Shown: positions 17,787 through 26,517 of the stretch, piece after piece
How positions within the stretch are numbered: position 1 is the stretch's first letter
How the letters are laid out: the number at the start of each line of letters is the position of its first letter
Source of the DNA: Clostridium muellerianum
Lineage (GTDB): Bacteria > Bacillota > Clostridia > Clostridiales > Clostridiaceae
Assembly (NCBI RefSeq): GCF_012926525.1
Contig: NZ_JABBNI010000065.1
Location: 1 to 64,000 of the forward strand
Direction: 5' to 3'
DNA: 64,000 bases
The notes under the pieces: generated by a model
Told to the model about the DNA's origin: nothing
The model's input: only the letters and a program-made list of their open reading frames with translations
Databases searched by the model: none
Position numbers and translations under genes: made by a program

Positions 17787-18821
17787 ATGGCTCAAAAAAG
17801 ACTTACAGAGCTAAGTAAAACTTCAGGGTGAGCAGCAAAAATAGGGCCGGAGACCCTGTCAAAAATATTAGGTAAGTTGCCTAAAATGGAGGATAAAAAT
17901 TTAATAGTAGGAATAGAAACTTCTGATGATGCTGCTGTCTACAAGCTAAGTGATGAAATGGCAGTTATACAAACACTAGATTTTTTTACCCCAGTAGTTG
18001 ATGATCCCTATACTTTTGGACAAATTGCTGCTGCAAATTCTATAAGTGATGTATATGCAATGGGTGGAAAACCGACAGTAGCTTTAAATATAGTATGTTT
18101 TCCAAATTGTTTATCCATAGATATTTTGGGTGAAATATTAAGAGGCGGAGCAGATAAGGTAATTGAAGCAGGGGCAGTAGTTATTGGTGGTCATACTGTA
18201 GAAGATGATGAGCCAAAGTATGGATTATCTGTAATGGGAATAGTCCATCCAGATAAAATTCTCAAAAATTTTGGTTCAAAGATTGGAGAGGATATCATTA
18301 TAACAAAGCCCTTAGGAACTGGAATAATAAACACTGCTATAAAAGGTGGAATAGCATCAAAGAAAGCTTACGATAAAGTTGTAAAGGTTATGGCGACATT
18401 AAATAAATATGCAAGTGAAGTAATTGTAAATTACAATGTTTCAGCTTGTACAGACGTAACTGGTTTTGGGCTTATGGGCCATGGATATGAAATGGCTGAA
18501 GCTTCGAGAGTTACTTTAAAATTATATAAGGATAAAATACCATATATAAGAGAAGCAAAAGAGTATGCGGAAATGGGACTTGTGCCAGCTGGTGCTTATA
18601 ATAATAGAAAATATATGGATGGTAAGTTTGAATTTAGAGATACCCCAGAATGGATGAAAGATATATTATTTGACCCCCAAACATCAGGTGGGCTTCTAAT
18701 AACTTGTTCAAAAGAGGAAAGTTCTAAAATAATTAAGGAACTTTTAAATTTAGAATTACCATCAGCTATTATTGGAGAAGTAATAACTAAGCAAGAAGAA
18801 GGTTATATAATAGTAGAGTAA
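17787..18821 (+). CDS. selD: Selenophosphate synthetase, itself a selenoprotein
   Basis: The 344-aa SelD makes selenophosphate from selenide and ATP for tRNA-Sec charging. An in-frame UGA at 17829-17831 encodes Sec15 in KTSGUAAKIGP, where other SelD proteins have Cys or Sec. Next come the ATP-binding ETSDDAAVYKL, SDVYAMGGKP, VIGGHTVED and TDVTGFGLMGHGYEM motifs. GGGAGGTG precedes the ATG at 17787. Calling genes without Sec would start it wrongly at 17877. The dependence on its own product makes synthesis autocatalytic. Confidence 0.95.
17829..17857 (+). promoter_or_regulatory. SECIS-like hairpin after the selD UGA
   Basis: AGGG (17843-17846) pairs with CCCT (17854-17857) around CCGGAGA, 11 nt after the UGA. 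The stem is short, but position and GG-containing loop fit a bacterial SECIS. Confidence 0.45.
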
Positions 18822-19044
18822 AATGGCAAAATTACTTATTACTTAATCTTTTTAAAATAAATGAATTCTAATGAAGTTATGGAAGTAGTTTTTAAATTAA
18901 AAGAAAGTGCAGGAAAACTCAAGGATGATATAAAAAGGTTTAAAATATAGATATTAAAAAGCTTGGGAGGGTTTTTTCTTAGGATTTTTAATGTCTATGA
19001 TGGCAGAAATATAATTTTGAAATAGTTTAGAAGGTGGGAATAGA

Positions 19045-20430
19045 GTGGAAATTAAGCAATTGTTAAGAGATCTACCAAAGATAGATGAACTTTTAAAAGA
19101 GCATATAGTAAATAATGAACTGAATTTTACTATGAGAACAATTGTTGTTGAAACGTTAAGAGAGACAATAGATAGGTATAGAGAGCTAATATTAAGTAAT
19201 AGTATAGATGAATATTCGAAAAAGGATATATTAAAGAGTTTTCTGGAACTTTTAGAGGAAAGAAAAGGTTCAAGGTTAAAAAAGGTTATAAATGCTGCAG
19301 GAGTAATTATACATACTAATCTAGGAAGATCTCTATTGGCTAAAAAGGCTTTAGAAAACGTTGTAAATGTGGTTGATAATTATAATAACCTGGAATATGA
19401 CTTGAAAAAAGGTCAAAGAGGATCAAGATATAGTCATGTTGAAGAACTTATTAAGAAGGTAACAAGCGCAGAAGCAGCTATGGTTGTAAATAATAATGCA
19501 GCTGCAGTTATGTTGGTGTTAAATACTTTGTGTAAGGAAAAAGAAGCAATTGTTTCACGTGGACAATTGGTTGAGATAGGAGGTTCTTTTAGAGTTCCAG
19601 ACGTCATGAGCTTTAGTGGAGCAAGGCTTGTGGAAGTTGGAACAACAAATAGAACTCATTTATATGACTATGATAACAATATAAATGAAGATACTGGTGT
19701 TTTATTAAAAGTGCATACATCTAATTTTAAAATTCTAGGATTTACAGAGGATGTATCTTTGGAAGAGTTAGTTCAACTAGGGGATGAAAAGAAAATACCT
19801 GTTATTGAGGATATAGGAAGTGGTACATTAATAGACTTCTCAAAATATGGATTTACACATGAACCCACGGTTCAGGAAAGTATTAAAAAGGGTGTAGATG
19901 TAGTTACTTTTAGCGGGGATAAGATGCTTGGAGGACCACAGGCAGGAATAATTATAGGTAAAAAAGTATACATAGATAAAATAAAAAAGAATCAACTTAC
20001 GAGAGCATTGAGAATAGATAAGATGACTCTTGCTGCATTAGAGGGAACACTTAAGTATTATTTAGACGAGAAAGAAGCCATAGAAAATATACCTACTCTA
20101 AATATGATGTTAAGTCCAAAAAGTGAACATAAAAAAAGAGCACAAAGACTTAAAAGGAAGCTTCAAAGTAAAGTTAAAAATTTTAAATTTGCATTAGAAG
20201 AAGATTATTCCATGGTAGGGGGAGGTTCAATGCCTACGGAGAAGATTGAAACATATATTATAAAGGTAGATAACAATGAATTTTCTCCACAAGAATTAGA
20301 AAAAAAATTAAGAGAAAATAAAACTCCTATAATAATTAGAATTTCAGGTAATGAAGTTATTTTAGATGTAAGGACTATTTTTGATAAAGATTTTGATATA
20401 ATAGTGGACGCTTTTGTGTCATTAGATTAA
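19045..20430 (+). CDS. selA: L-seryl-tRNA(Sec) selenium transferase
   Basis: The 461-aa PLP enzyme converts Ser-tRNA(Sec) to Sec-tRNA(Sec) with selenophosphate. The PLP lysine is Lys293 in [14 protein letters not shown]. The conserved N-terminal [15 protein letters not shown] and [11 protein letters not shown] motifs are present. Translation starts at GTG 19045 after GAAGGTGGG. The 223-bp gap behind selD holds only a possible 29-codon relic (18861-18950) whose end resembles a chemotaxis-receptor C-terminus. A broken selB follows 18 bp downstream. Confidence 0.95.
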   Translation: MEIKQLLRDLPKIDELLKEHIVNNELNFTMRTIVVETLRETIDRYRELILSNSIDEYSKKDILKSFLELLEERKGSRLKKVINAAGVIIHTNLGRSLLAKKALENVVNVVDNYNNLEYDLKKGQRGSRYSHVEELIKKVTSAEAAMVVNNNAAAVMLVLNTLCKEKEAIVSRGQLVEIGGSFRVPDVMSFSGARLVEVGTTNRTHLYDYDNNINEDTGVLLKVHTSNFKILGFTEDVSLEELVQLGDEKKIPVIEDIGSGTLIDFSKYGFTHEPTVQESIKKGVDVVTFSGDKMLGGPQAGIIIGKKVYIDKIKKNQLTRALRIDKMTLAALEGTLKYYLDEKEAIENIPTLNMMLSPKSEHKKRAQRLKRKLQSKVKNFKFALEEDYSMVGGGSMPTEKIETYIIKVDNNEFSPQELEKKLRENKTPIIIRISGNEVILDVRTIFDKDFDIIVDAFVSLD

Positions 20431-20448
20431 AAGAGAGGTGGTAAGCTT

Positions 20449-20690
20449 ATAAAGCATATTATAATTGGGACAGCAGGACATATAGATCGTGGAAAAACTA
20501 CTCTTATAAAAGCTCTAACTGGTAGAGAAACAGATACTCTTGCAAAGGAAAAAGAAATAGGAATATCTATAAATCTCAGAGTTACTTTTTTCGACTTGCC
20601 ATCAGGTAAAGGGTAGACATAATAGATATACCAGGTCGTGAAAAGTTTATTAAAAATATGCTATGGTACTTTCAGAGCATTTTGATAATA
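20449..20690 (+). pseudogene. selB: selB relic (Sec-specific elongation factor, N-terminus only)
   Basis: The segment reads [19 protein letters not shown], then [20 protein letters not shown], then hits TAG at 20614-20616. A second frame continues IIDIPGREKFIKNMLWYF. This is the SelB GTPase start with several faults: the expected ATG is ATA (20449), His is Arg in both the G1 region (DHGKT to DRGKT) and the catalytic PGHE motif (PGRE), there is a frameshift, and everything beyond about 80 residues is gone. Since three UGA-Sec genes here appear intact, a working selB must lie elsewhere in the genome. Confidence 0.88.
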
Positions 20691-20788
20691 TAAAGTTAAC
20701 TAAAAGAGTGGAGGATAAGAGAGCGTTTTATTAATATTGAGAAACTGTAAAAAATTACTTTGATTTAGCAAACAGCTTATTGTATTAT

Positions 20789-20815
20789 AATTGTATCATA
20801 AAACATGATACAATT
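20789..20815. terminator. Hairpin upstream of tRNA-Sec
   Basis: AATTGTATCAT (20789-20799) pairs perfectly with ATGATACAATT (20805-20815), 11 bp with an AAAAC loop. It could terminate residual selA-selB transcripts. No T-run follows. Confidence 0.4.
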
Positions 20816-20852
20816 AATCATATAAAGTAATAACAAAAAACGCTTAAAGACG

Positions 20853-20881
20853 TTGACATTATAAAGTATGCACTTTATAAT
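20853..20881 (+). promoter_or_regulatory. Consensus sigma-70/SigA promoter of tRNA-Sec
   Basis: TTGACA at 20853-20858 and TATAAT at 20876-20881 are both perfect consensus with a 17-bp spacer. Transcription should begin near 20888, just before the mature tRNA at 20901. This implies strong expression independent of the selA operon. Confidence 0.85.
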
Positions 20882-20900
20882 ATATTATATAGTTCAATAT

Positions 20901-20997
20901 GGGAGTAGATAGGTTCTGGTGTTCCTGGCGGTCTTCAAAACCGTTCCGTCGTGCTAAGACCACGATAGGTGGGTTCGATTCCCACATATTCCCGCCA
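20901..20997 (+). tRNA. selC: tRNA-Sec (anticodon TCA)
   Basis: The 97-nt RNA has the traits of bacterial selenocysteine tRNA: a long acceptor stem starting GGGAGTA, an anticodon arm with CGGT, loop CTTCAAA and ACCG (anticodon TCA), an extended variable arm around 20943-20966, a T-arm with GTGGG and CCCAC flanking TTCGATT, and an encoded 3' CCA. It reads the UGA codons in the component B gamma gene, grdA and selD. It sits next to selA and the selB relic. Confidence 0.95.
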
Positions 20998-21003
20998 TTA
21001 AAT

Positions 21004-21030
21004 AAAAGCGTGGCCAAAAGCCACGCTTTT
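21004..21030 (+). terminator. Rho-independent terminator of tRNA-Sec
   Basis: AAAAGCGTGGC (21004-21014) pairs with GCCACGCTTTT (21020-21030) over 11 bp, ending in T's, seven bases after the CCA end. Confidence 0.85.
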
Positions 21031-21209
21031 ATTACTGTAATTCTATCTTAATCTTATACTCCTTAAGCTAGGTGTTACCTTGTATCAAATAAGCTAATAA
21101 CTGAAGACTTTTCATAAGCTGTCCAAACCAAGGAGCTTTAAAAGAAGAACCACTAGCTTCTATTAATAATATTAGTAGCTCGTTTATCAACTAAATCAAG
21201 TATAGGAAA

Positions 21210-21473
21210 AGATGTTCTCTCAAACAAGCAATTAGAGGCGGTGTAAGTGACCCAAGAAATAAAAATATATTTAAGATGTTTTCACTAATTGGTATTGGTG
21301 AGAGAGTAGGCTCTAGAATAGAAAATATTTATAAGGTATGGGATGAGCAAAGCTGGAGGAAACCAGAAATTATAGAGAACTTTCAACCAGATAGAATTAC
21401 AATGGTACTTAGAACAGTATTACTTTTACCTGAGAAGAGTCTTGCATTTTTAAAAAGTATAATTTGGAAATAA
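21210..21473 (+). pseudogene. C-terminal relic of an AlbA_2-type regulator
   Basis: Readable pieces are KNIFKMFSLIGIGERVGSRI, KVWDEQSWRKPEI and LLLPEKSLAFLKSIIWK. They align in order with the gene at 301 (RIQKMFSLIGLGESAGSG, AWNEQNWRIPEL, MLPEECLESLKSIFGK). The N-terminal two thirds and the C-terminal winged helix are absent. It ends at TAA 21471-21473, directly abutting a truncated ABC-F gene, which marks a deletion junction. From 21040 to 21210 I see only uninterpretable sequence. Confidence 0.75.
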
Positions 21474-21477
21474 ATTA

Positions 21478-22907
21478 TTGAAAGATGAAAATGTAAGTTT
21501 TCAAATTGATACTGATTGGAAATTAGGTTTTACGGGAAGAAACGGAAGGGGAAAGACTACTTTCTTAAATCTTTTAATTGGAAAATATGAATATGATGGA
21601 AACATTTCAGCTGATGTGACTTTTGAATATTTTCCTTATGAAGTGCAGGAGAAAGGCAATTTCACCATAGATGTCATAAGAGAGATTAGTCCAAATTCAA
21701 TGGATTGGGAAATAGTAAAAGAATTATCTTTGTTAGATATGGACTACGATGCTTTATATAGACAGTTTTATACACTGTCTAAAGGAGAGCAGACCAAAGT
21801 ATTGCTGGCTGCTATGTTTTTGAAGGAAAACTCCTTCTTACTCATTGATGAACCTACAAATCATTTAGATATTGAAGCTAGGCATAAGCTATGTAATTAC
21901 TTGAAAAGAAAGGATTTATCCTGATTTCACATGATAGGTCTTTTTTGGATAACTGTGTTGATCATATCTTGTCTATTAATAAAACTAATATTGAAATACA
22001 AAAAGGAAATTTTTCTTCATGGTGGAGAAACAAAGAATTAAAAGATGGTTTTGAACTAGCAGAAAATGAAAAATTGAAAAAAGATATTAACAGACTTTCT
22101 AGATCAGCAAAACGTACATCTACGTGGTCAGATAGTGTTGAAAGCAGTAAGTATGGAACTACTAATTCTGGGAGCAAATTAGATAAAGGATACGTTGGCC
22201 ATAAAGCTGCAAAAATGATGAAGCGTGCTAAAAATGTAGAAGATAGACAACAAAGCATGATTGAGGAAAAATCAAAGCTTCTTAAAAATATTGAATTTAA
22301 TGAAAGATTGAAAATAATACCACTTACTTTCCATGATAAAAAGCTTGTAGAACTTACAGATGTTGCAATTGAATATGATGATAATCGAGTTGTCTGTGAA
22401 GGAGTAAACTTCACTATAGAACAAGGTGAAAGAGTTGCTATTCAAGGAAAGAATGGAAGTGGAAAATCAAGTATATTGAAATTAATTTATGGAGAAGACA
22501 TCCCCCATAGTGGAATTGTAAGAAAGAATAATAAGTTAATCATTTCGTATGTTTCACAAGATACATCGGATTTATATGGTAACTTATCTGAGTATGCAGA
22601 CAAACACTGTATTGATGAGGATTTATTTAAATCGATGCTTAGAAAACTTGATTTTTCAAGAGAACAGTTTGAAAAGAATATCGGGGACTTTAGTGGAGGA
22701 CAGAAGAAAAAGGTATTGCTTGCCAAAAGTTTGTGTGAACGAGCGCATTTGTATATTTGGGATGAACCATTGAATTTTATTGATGTCATTTCTCGTATGC
22801 AGATTGAGAAATTGTTAATTGAGTATGAACCTACAATTTTGTTTGTTGATTATGATAGTACATTCTGCGAAAATGTTGCAACAAAAATAATAAATATAAA
22901 GGTAAGA
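21478..22907 (+). pseudogene. ABC-F ribosome-protection ATPase relic (Lsa/CplR-like), frameshifted
   Basis: Twin ATP-binding domains are visible. The first has Walker A GRNGRGKTT, signature LSKGEQTK and Walker B LLIDEPTNHLD. The second has GKNGSGKSS, SGGQKKK and YIWDEPLNFID. Between them is the arginine/lysine-rich linker typical of Lsa-type ABC-F proteins (WSDSVESSKYGTTNSGSK, KMMKRAKNVEDRQQ). Family members release lincosamide, streptogramin A or pleuromutilin antibiotics from ribosomes. The first about 25 residues are missing. One base is lost near 21915, so the frame shifts from KRKDLS to ILISHDRSFLDN. The end runs into a Cfr-like fragment with no stop between. Confidence 0.8.
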
Positions 22908-23048
22908 ATGGCAATTAATATGTTTAATAGCAATACAAAAACAAAATATATAAGAATAAAACAAATAATATCAAATTTAAAATTACCTGATTATAGATAC
23001 GAACAACCTACAAAAACTATTTTTTATCAAATCATAGATGATTTTTAA
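22908..23048 (+). pseudogene. N-terminal relic of a Cfr-like 23S rRNA methyltransferase
   Basis: From ATG 22908 the frame reads NTKTKYIRIKQIISNLKLPD, then YRYEQPTKTIFYQIIDDF and stops at 23048. From memory this closely matches the start of Cfr-type radical SAM enzymes (KTKYGKMKQIVSNLKLPDYR, then YEQLTKAIF). Cfr methylates A2503 of 23S rRNA and confers resistance to five antibiotic classes. The radical SAM core and its CX3CX2C motif are absent, so the relic is non-functional. It is in frame with the ABC-F relic upstream. Sequence after 23048 (in-frame DKPLSYVQKGVTINGQREC) does not fit Cfr and marks another junction. Confidence 0.65.
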
Positions 23049-23209
23049 GATAAACCATTAAGTTACGTACAAAAAGGAGTAACCATAAACGGGCAAAGGG
23101 AGTGTTTATCATAGGTAAATTTCTTAAAAGGTAATAAACATTAACACAGAGTTGTAAAGGCTGAAGTTATCACATATAAATATCTAGAGGCACGTAGAAA
23201 TGTACATGC

Positions 23210-23262
23210 AGTAATGCAGAAGGAGGTGGATAAAATAATTATCTGCCTCCTTCTGCATTACT
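23210..23262. terminator. Long bidirectional terminator
   Basis: The arms at 23210-23226 and 23246-23262 pair perfectly over 17 bp (AGTAATGCAGAAGGAGG with its complement), with T-rich sequence after and A-rich loop. It separates the resistance-gene relics from the convergent MATE gene. Confidence 0.65.
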
Positions 23263-23296
23263 CTGTTTTGATTTTATCTCATATTTGTAAATTTAT

Positions 23297-24676
23297 TTAT
23301 GCTTTAAAACGCACTTTTAGATTGTTTATGTATCGGGTAAAAGCTATGTAAGTAACAAATGTTGTAATTAAGTTAGAAATAGCTTCTGCCATATAAATGC
23401 CCCATACACCGAATATATGTGGCAGTATAAATGCTAGTGGTACTAAAAGAAGAAGCTTACGCATTATTCCATATAAGAATGAACACCATGTATTTCCCAT
23501 TGCTACAAAGGCATTTTGATTGACCATTTGCATTCCAAGAACCAGTACAGTACTGAACATAATACGCATAGTGATGCTGGTCAGCCCAATTAAGTCATTA
23601 TCACTAGTAAAGAGCTGACATATGATGTTTGGAACTAGCATCATGGCTAACCACATGATTACTGCACAGGAAATACTTAATACTCGAGCATGGTATATGG
23701 TTTCTCGAAGCCTTGGATAATTTTTAGCTCCCATATTATAACTTAGAATTGGTTGTGCTCCACTGATGATTCCAATGAGAGGCATAAAGAAAATCTGACC
23801 TACACTGCTTAATATTGCCATAGAGGCAATATGAAGATCACTAAGAACTCCTCCGTATTGTATTAGAAGACGATTGAGTATGATTACAACAATACTTTCG
23901 TTAACACGAAATGTGAATGGAGAAACACCTAGTGCACAAATAGAACGAATTATTTCAAAATCTGGTTTCATGTCATGAAGATTTAAGCGTAGAATGGATT
24001 TTTTTGAACACAGAAATTTGATTACCCAAATAGCTGATATCATTTGGGAAATGACAGTGGCAATAGCAGCACCTGCAATTCCTAAGTTTAGCACATAAAT
24101 AAATATGGGGTCTAAAATAATGTTTAAAATTGCACCAATAACAATAGTAATTGTTCCTATTCCGGTAAATCCTTGAGTATTAATAAATGGATTCAACCCC
24201 ATGGCGATTTCCACAAATAACGTTCCTATGAGGTAAATGCTCAGGAAACTGATAGCATAAGGCAGTGTAACTTCATTAGCACCGAAGGCTATTAATATAG
24301 GTTTTAATGTTAACATACAACCTACAGTAATAATGAAGCTAATAAAAATAAGCATTGATAACGCATTGTTTAGATAGCGCTGGGCTTTTTTTAAGTCACC
24401 TTCACCTAGAGCAATAGAAGCTAGAGGAGCACCGCCCATACCGGGTAAACAGCTAAATGCAGCAATTATCATAATTATAGGGAAAGTCAATCCAATTCCA
24501 GTTAATGCTTTAGTTCCAATACCAGGCATATGTCCTATATACATACGGTCTACAATACTATACAGTGCATTTACTAGCTGAGCAATTGTGACTGGAATAG
24601 TGAGCTTAATTAATAGAGGCAGAATTTTTGCATGTGCTAATTGTTCGTTCATATCAGCATTTTTAGTGCAATTCAT
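23297..24676 (-). CDS. MATE-family multidrug/cation efflux transporter
   Basis: The 459-aa protein has twelve predicted helices in two MatE halves (LIKLTIPVTIAQLVNALYSI near the start; a second repeat begins at about residue 240). It exports drugs or cationic compounds using Na+ or H+ gradients. AAAGGTG precedes the ATG. The upstream GntR-type frame would end TAATG, its stop overlapping this start, which suggests translational coupling and local regulation. Substrate unknown. Confidence 0.87.
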   Translation of the reverse strand: MNCTKNADMNEQLAHAKILPLLIKLTIPVTIAQLVNALYSIVDRMYIGHMPGIGTKALTGIGLTFPIIMIIAAFSCLPGMGGAPLASIALGEGDLKKAQRYLNNALSMLIFISFIITVGCMLTLKPILIAFGANEVTLPYAISFLSIYLIGTLFVEIAMGLNPFINTQGFTGIGTITIVIGAILNIILDPIFIYVLNLGIAGAAIATVISQMISAIWVIKFLCSKKSILRLNLHDMKPDFEIIRSICALGVSPFTFRVNESIVVIILNRLLIQYGGVLSDLHIASMAILSSVGQIFFMPLIGIISGAQPILSYNMGAKNYPRLRETIYHARVLSISCAVIMWLAMMLVPNIICQLFTSDNDLIGLTSITMRIMFSTVLVLGMQMVNQNAFVAMGNTWCSFLYGIMRKLLLLVPLAFILPHIFGVWGIYMAEAISNLITTFVTYIAFTRYINNLKVRFKA

Positions 24677-25333
24677 TATATATCACCTTTTTTATTTTGT
24701 TCAATAGGAGTAGGAGCAATGGTTGGAAGTAAAAGGTTTTCGATATCTGCCTTCAAAATTGTTACAGCTGTTGAAACTTCACCTTTTTCTAGATAATCAA
24801 TTAGGGCTAGATGCAGATCCATAGTAGCAAAGTGTTTTTTTTTGTACGAAAAATATAGTTTGTATGTTTAAAGCATCTTCTAAAAGTTTATAAGCATAAT
24901 GATTACCAAAGATAGAGAATAATTTCAAATGAAATTCACAGTTATATTTCCAGTGGGTCATGAAATCGTTAGCGGGACAGTTACTATAATTAATACATAT
25001 GCTTCTAAGTTCTTTGATGGAAGCTTCATCTATATAGATAAAGTAGCTTTTTAAAAAAGAACATTCAAGGGCAGAACGAAACTTTGTTATTTCTAATAAT
25101 TGTTGTTCGCTTGGTTCAAGAATCTTATATCCCTGTCTTGGAATGCTTGATAAGATATGGGTACCAGTTAGTTGAGTAAGTGCTTCACGTATTGGTGCAC
25201 GACTTACACCGTATTTTTCCATGAGAAATTTTTCAGTTAGTATTGTATCAGCAGCATATACTCCATTGATGATATCAGAAAACAAAGCATCATAAACTTG
25301 ATTTTTTAATGTATTTAAAGGTTTTCTAACCAT
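24676..25333 (-). pseudogene. GntR/FadR-family regulator, frameshifted at a 9-A run
   Basis: The N-terminal GntR winged helix is intact (YDALFSDIINGVYAAD, FLMEKYGVSRAPIREALTQL), followed by an FCD ligand domain. The open frame ends early at 24797 with an unrelated tail. Shifting frame at the nine-A run (24835-24843 on the complement) restores the domain: SYKKKHFATMDLHLALIDYL, then EKGEVSTAVTILKADI, ending at a stop that overlaps the MATE start. This could be a recent mutation, a phase-variable tract or a sequencing error. It lies divergent from the cysteine genes at 25981 and may control them or the exporter. Confidence 0.7.
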
Positions 25334-25980
25334 AAAATAGCCTCCTTATATTCCAGCTTTATTGTCAAATTATTATACATTTAAAAATAAGGTAAGTCAA
25401 TATAAGAACAATGTGATTTTATAAGCGATAGGTGAAATTAGTTAGCGTGATCATATCAGTAGAAAATGTATACTACTATATTTTACAATAAACTGCAAAA
25501 AAATCATAATATATCTAGTGAAAATAAAAAATATTACAAAAAAATGATATATAATGTTGATTATTGCAATTTCATGTGATATGATTAGGGTACATAATCG
25601 AATATGAATTTACATAGTGAATATGAATTTACATAGTGTAAATGATTATCTAAATATACGTTATTTACTTTTGTATTCATATTAGATGTGGTGAGAATAA
25701 ATAGATGTGATTTTGAATTGTTATATAATAATTTATGTCACCTGTTTAGAAAACGTTTTCGAATTGTAAATCATATGAATTAAAAATTTTGCAGTTTAAA
25801 TTATTACTTAGTAAAAGTTAATATCATTTAAGGTGAACTTGGTTGTAATCATAATAGATAACATAAGAACATATAGCCAGACACCGGAGAGTACTTTCCA
25901 AAATAGGATGCTAAAAGTTAGAAAATGATGAACATTCATTAATGAATATTTAAATTTAAAAAGAAAAGGAGAGAAAGAAC
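25334..25980. promoter_or_regulatory. 647-bp divergent control region with repeats and palindromes
   Basis: No gene is seen. A 19-bp unit (AATATGAATTTACATAGTG) is directly repeated at 25601-25619 and 25620-25638. A perfect 12-bp palindrome, GAAAACGTTTTC, lies at 25749-25760 and resembles a LacI/CcpA-type operator core. A perfect 14-bp palindrome, ATTCATTAATGAAT, lies at 25934-25947 just before the ribosome site of the next gene. The region probably controls the divergent regulator and the cysteine operon. Confidence 0.5.
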
Positions 25981-26487
25981 ATGATTGATAACAAAATTAC
26001 TATCAAAGGTGACCCAGTAGTAGATATTCAGAGAGGTGCAATTGGACATCGTGCAACTTGGACTGGTTTAACATATACCAAGGCAAGAGAAGCAGGAAAG
26101 GCAGAAGAAGCAGAAAAAATTATTCGTGAAGCGATTGCTGAAACTGGTAAGATTCAGGGAACTGAAATTAAATCAGAATGTAAAAATCCAGAAAGTGTTA
26201 CATGTTTTGCAGAGACTTTTTTAAGTGAGAATGTGGTAAAGACTTTTGAAATTGAATTTAAGAATAAAACTGAGGACAGAGTAGATATAGAATTTCATCA
26301 CTGTCCACTTCTAAAAGCATGGCAGGATTTAGAATTTGATGATTCAACTTGCGAAAAATTATGTGACATGGCTATGGATGGTGATAGAAATATTGCTAAG
26401 GCTATGGGGTTTGAATTCCACTTAGGAGATACTATTGCTAAAGGATGCAAGACTTGTCAGGTATCATTTTTCAAAAAAGACAAATAA
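25981..26487 (+). CDS. L-2-amino-thiazoline-4-carboxylate hydrolase-like protein
   Basis: The 168-aa cytosolic protein resembles the ATC hydrolase family. Signs are the RGAIGHRATWTGL start, the HHCPLLKAWQDL motif (about residue 100), CDMAMDGDRNIAKAMGFEF and a Cys-rich end (KGCKTCQVSFF). The prototype ring-opens 2-amino-thiazoline-4-carboxylate towards cysteine. The next gene is an L-cysteine desulfidase and the third is a transporter, so an uptake-to-cysteine-to-pyruvate/sulfide route is plausible. Clostridial members have not, to my knowledge, been assigned a substrate. Confidence 0.75.
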   Translation: MIDNKITIKGDPVVDIQRGAIGHRATWTGLTYTKAREAGKAEEAEKIIREAIAETGKIQGTEIKSECKNPESVTCFAETFLSENVVKTFEIEFKNKTEDRVDIEFHHCPLLKAWQDLEFDDSTCEKLCDMAMDGDRNIAKAMGFEFHLGDTIAKGCKTCQVSFFKKDK

Positions 26488-26517
26488 TTAAGTAGCGTAT
26501 AAAAGGAGAAATTTTCA

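Noticed and set aside
18861-18950. A 29-codon frame between selD and selA
   Set aside because: Its end vaguely resembles a chemotaxis-receptor C-terminus, but it has no ribosome site and is too short to call.
23185-23215. Possible sigma-54 promoter (GGCACG with downstream TGCA)
   Set aside because: The -12 element does not match TTGC at the needed spacing, and no gene follows in that direction.
25855-25925. Possible riboswitch upstream of the ATC-hydrolase-like gene (ACACCGGAGAG segment)
   Set aside because: It recalls part of a glycine riboswitch, but the conserved core and second half are absent.
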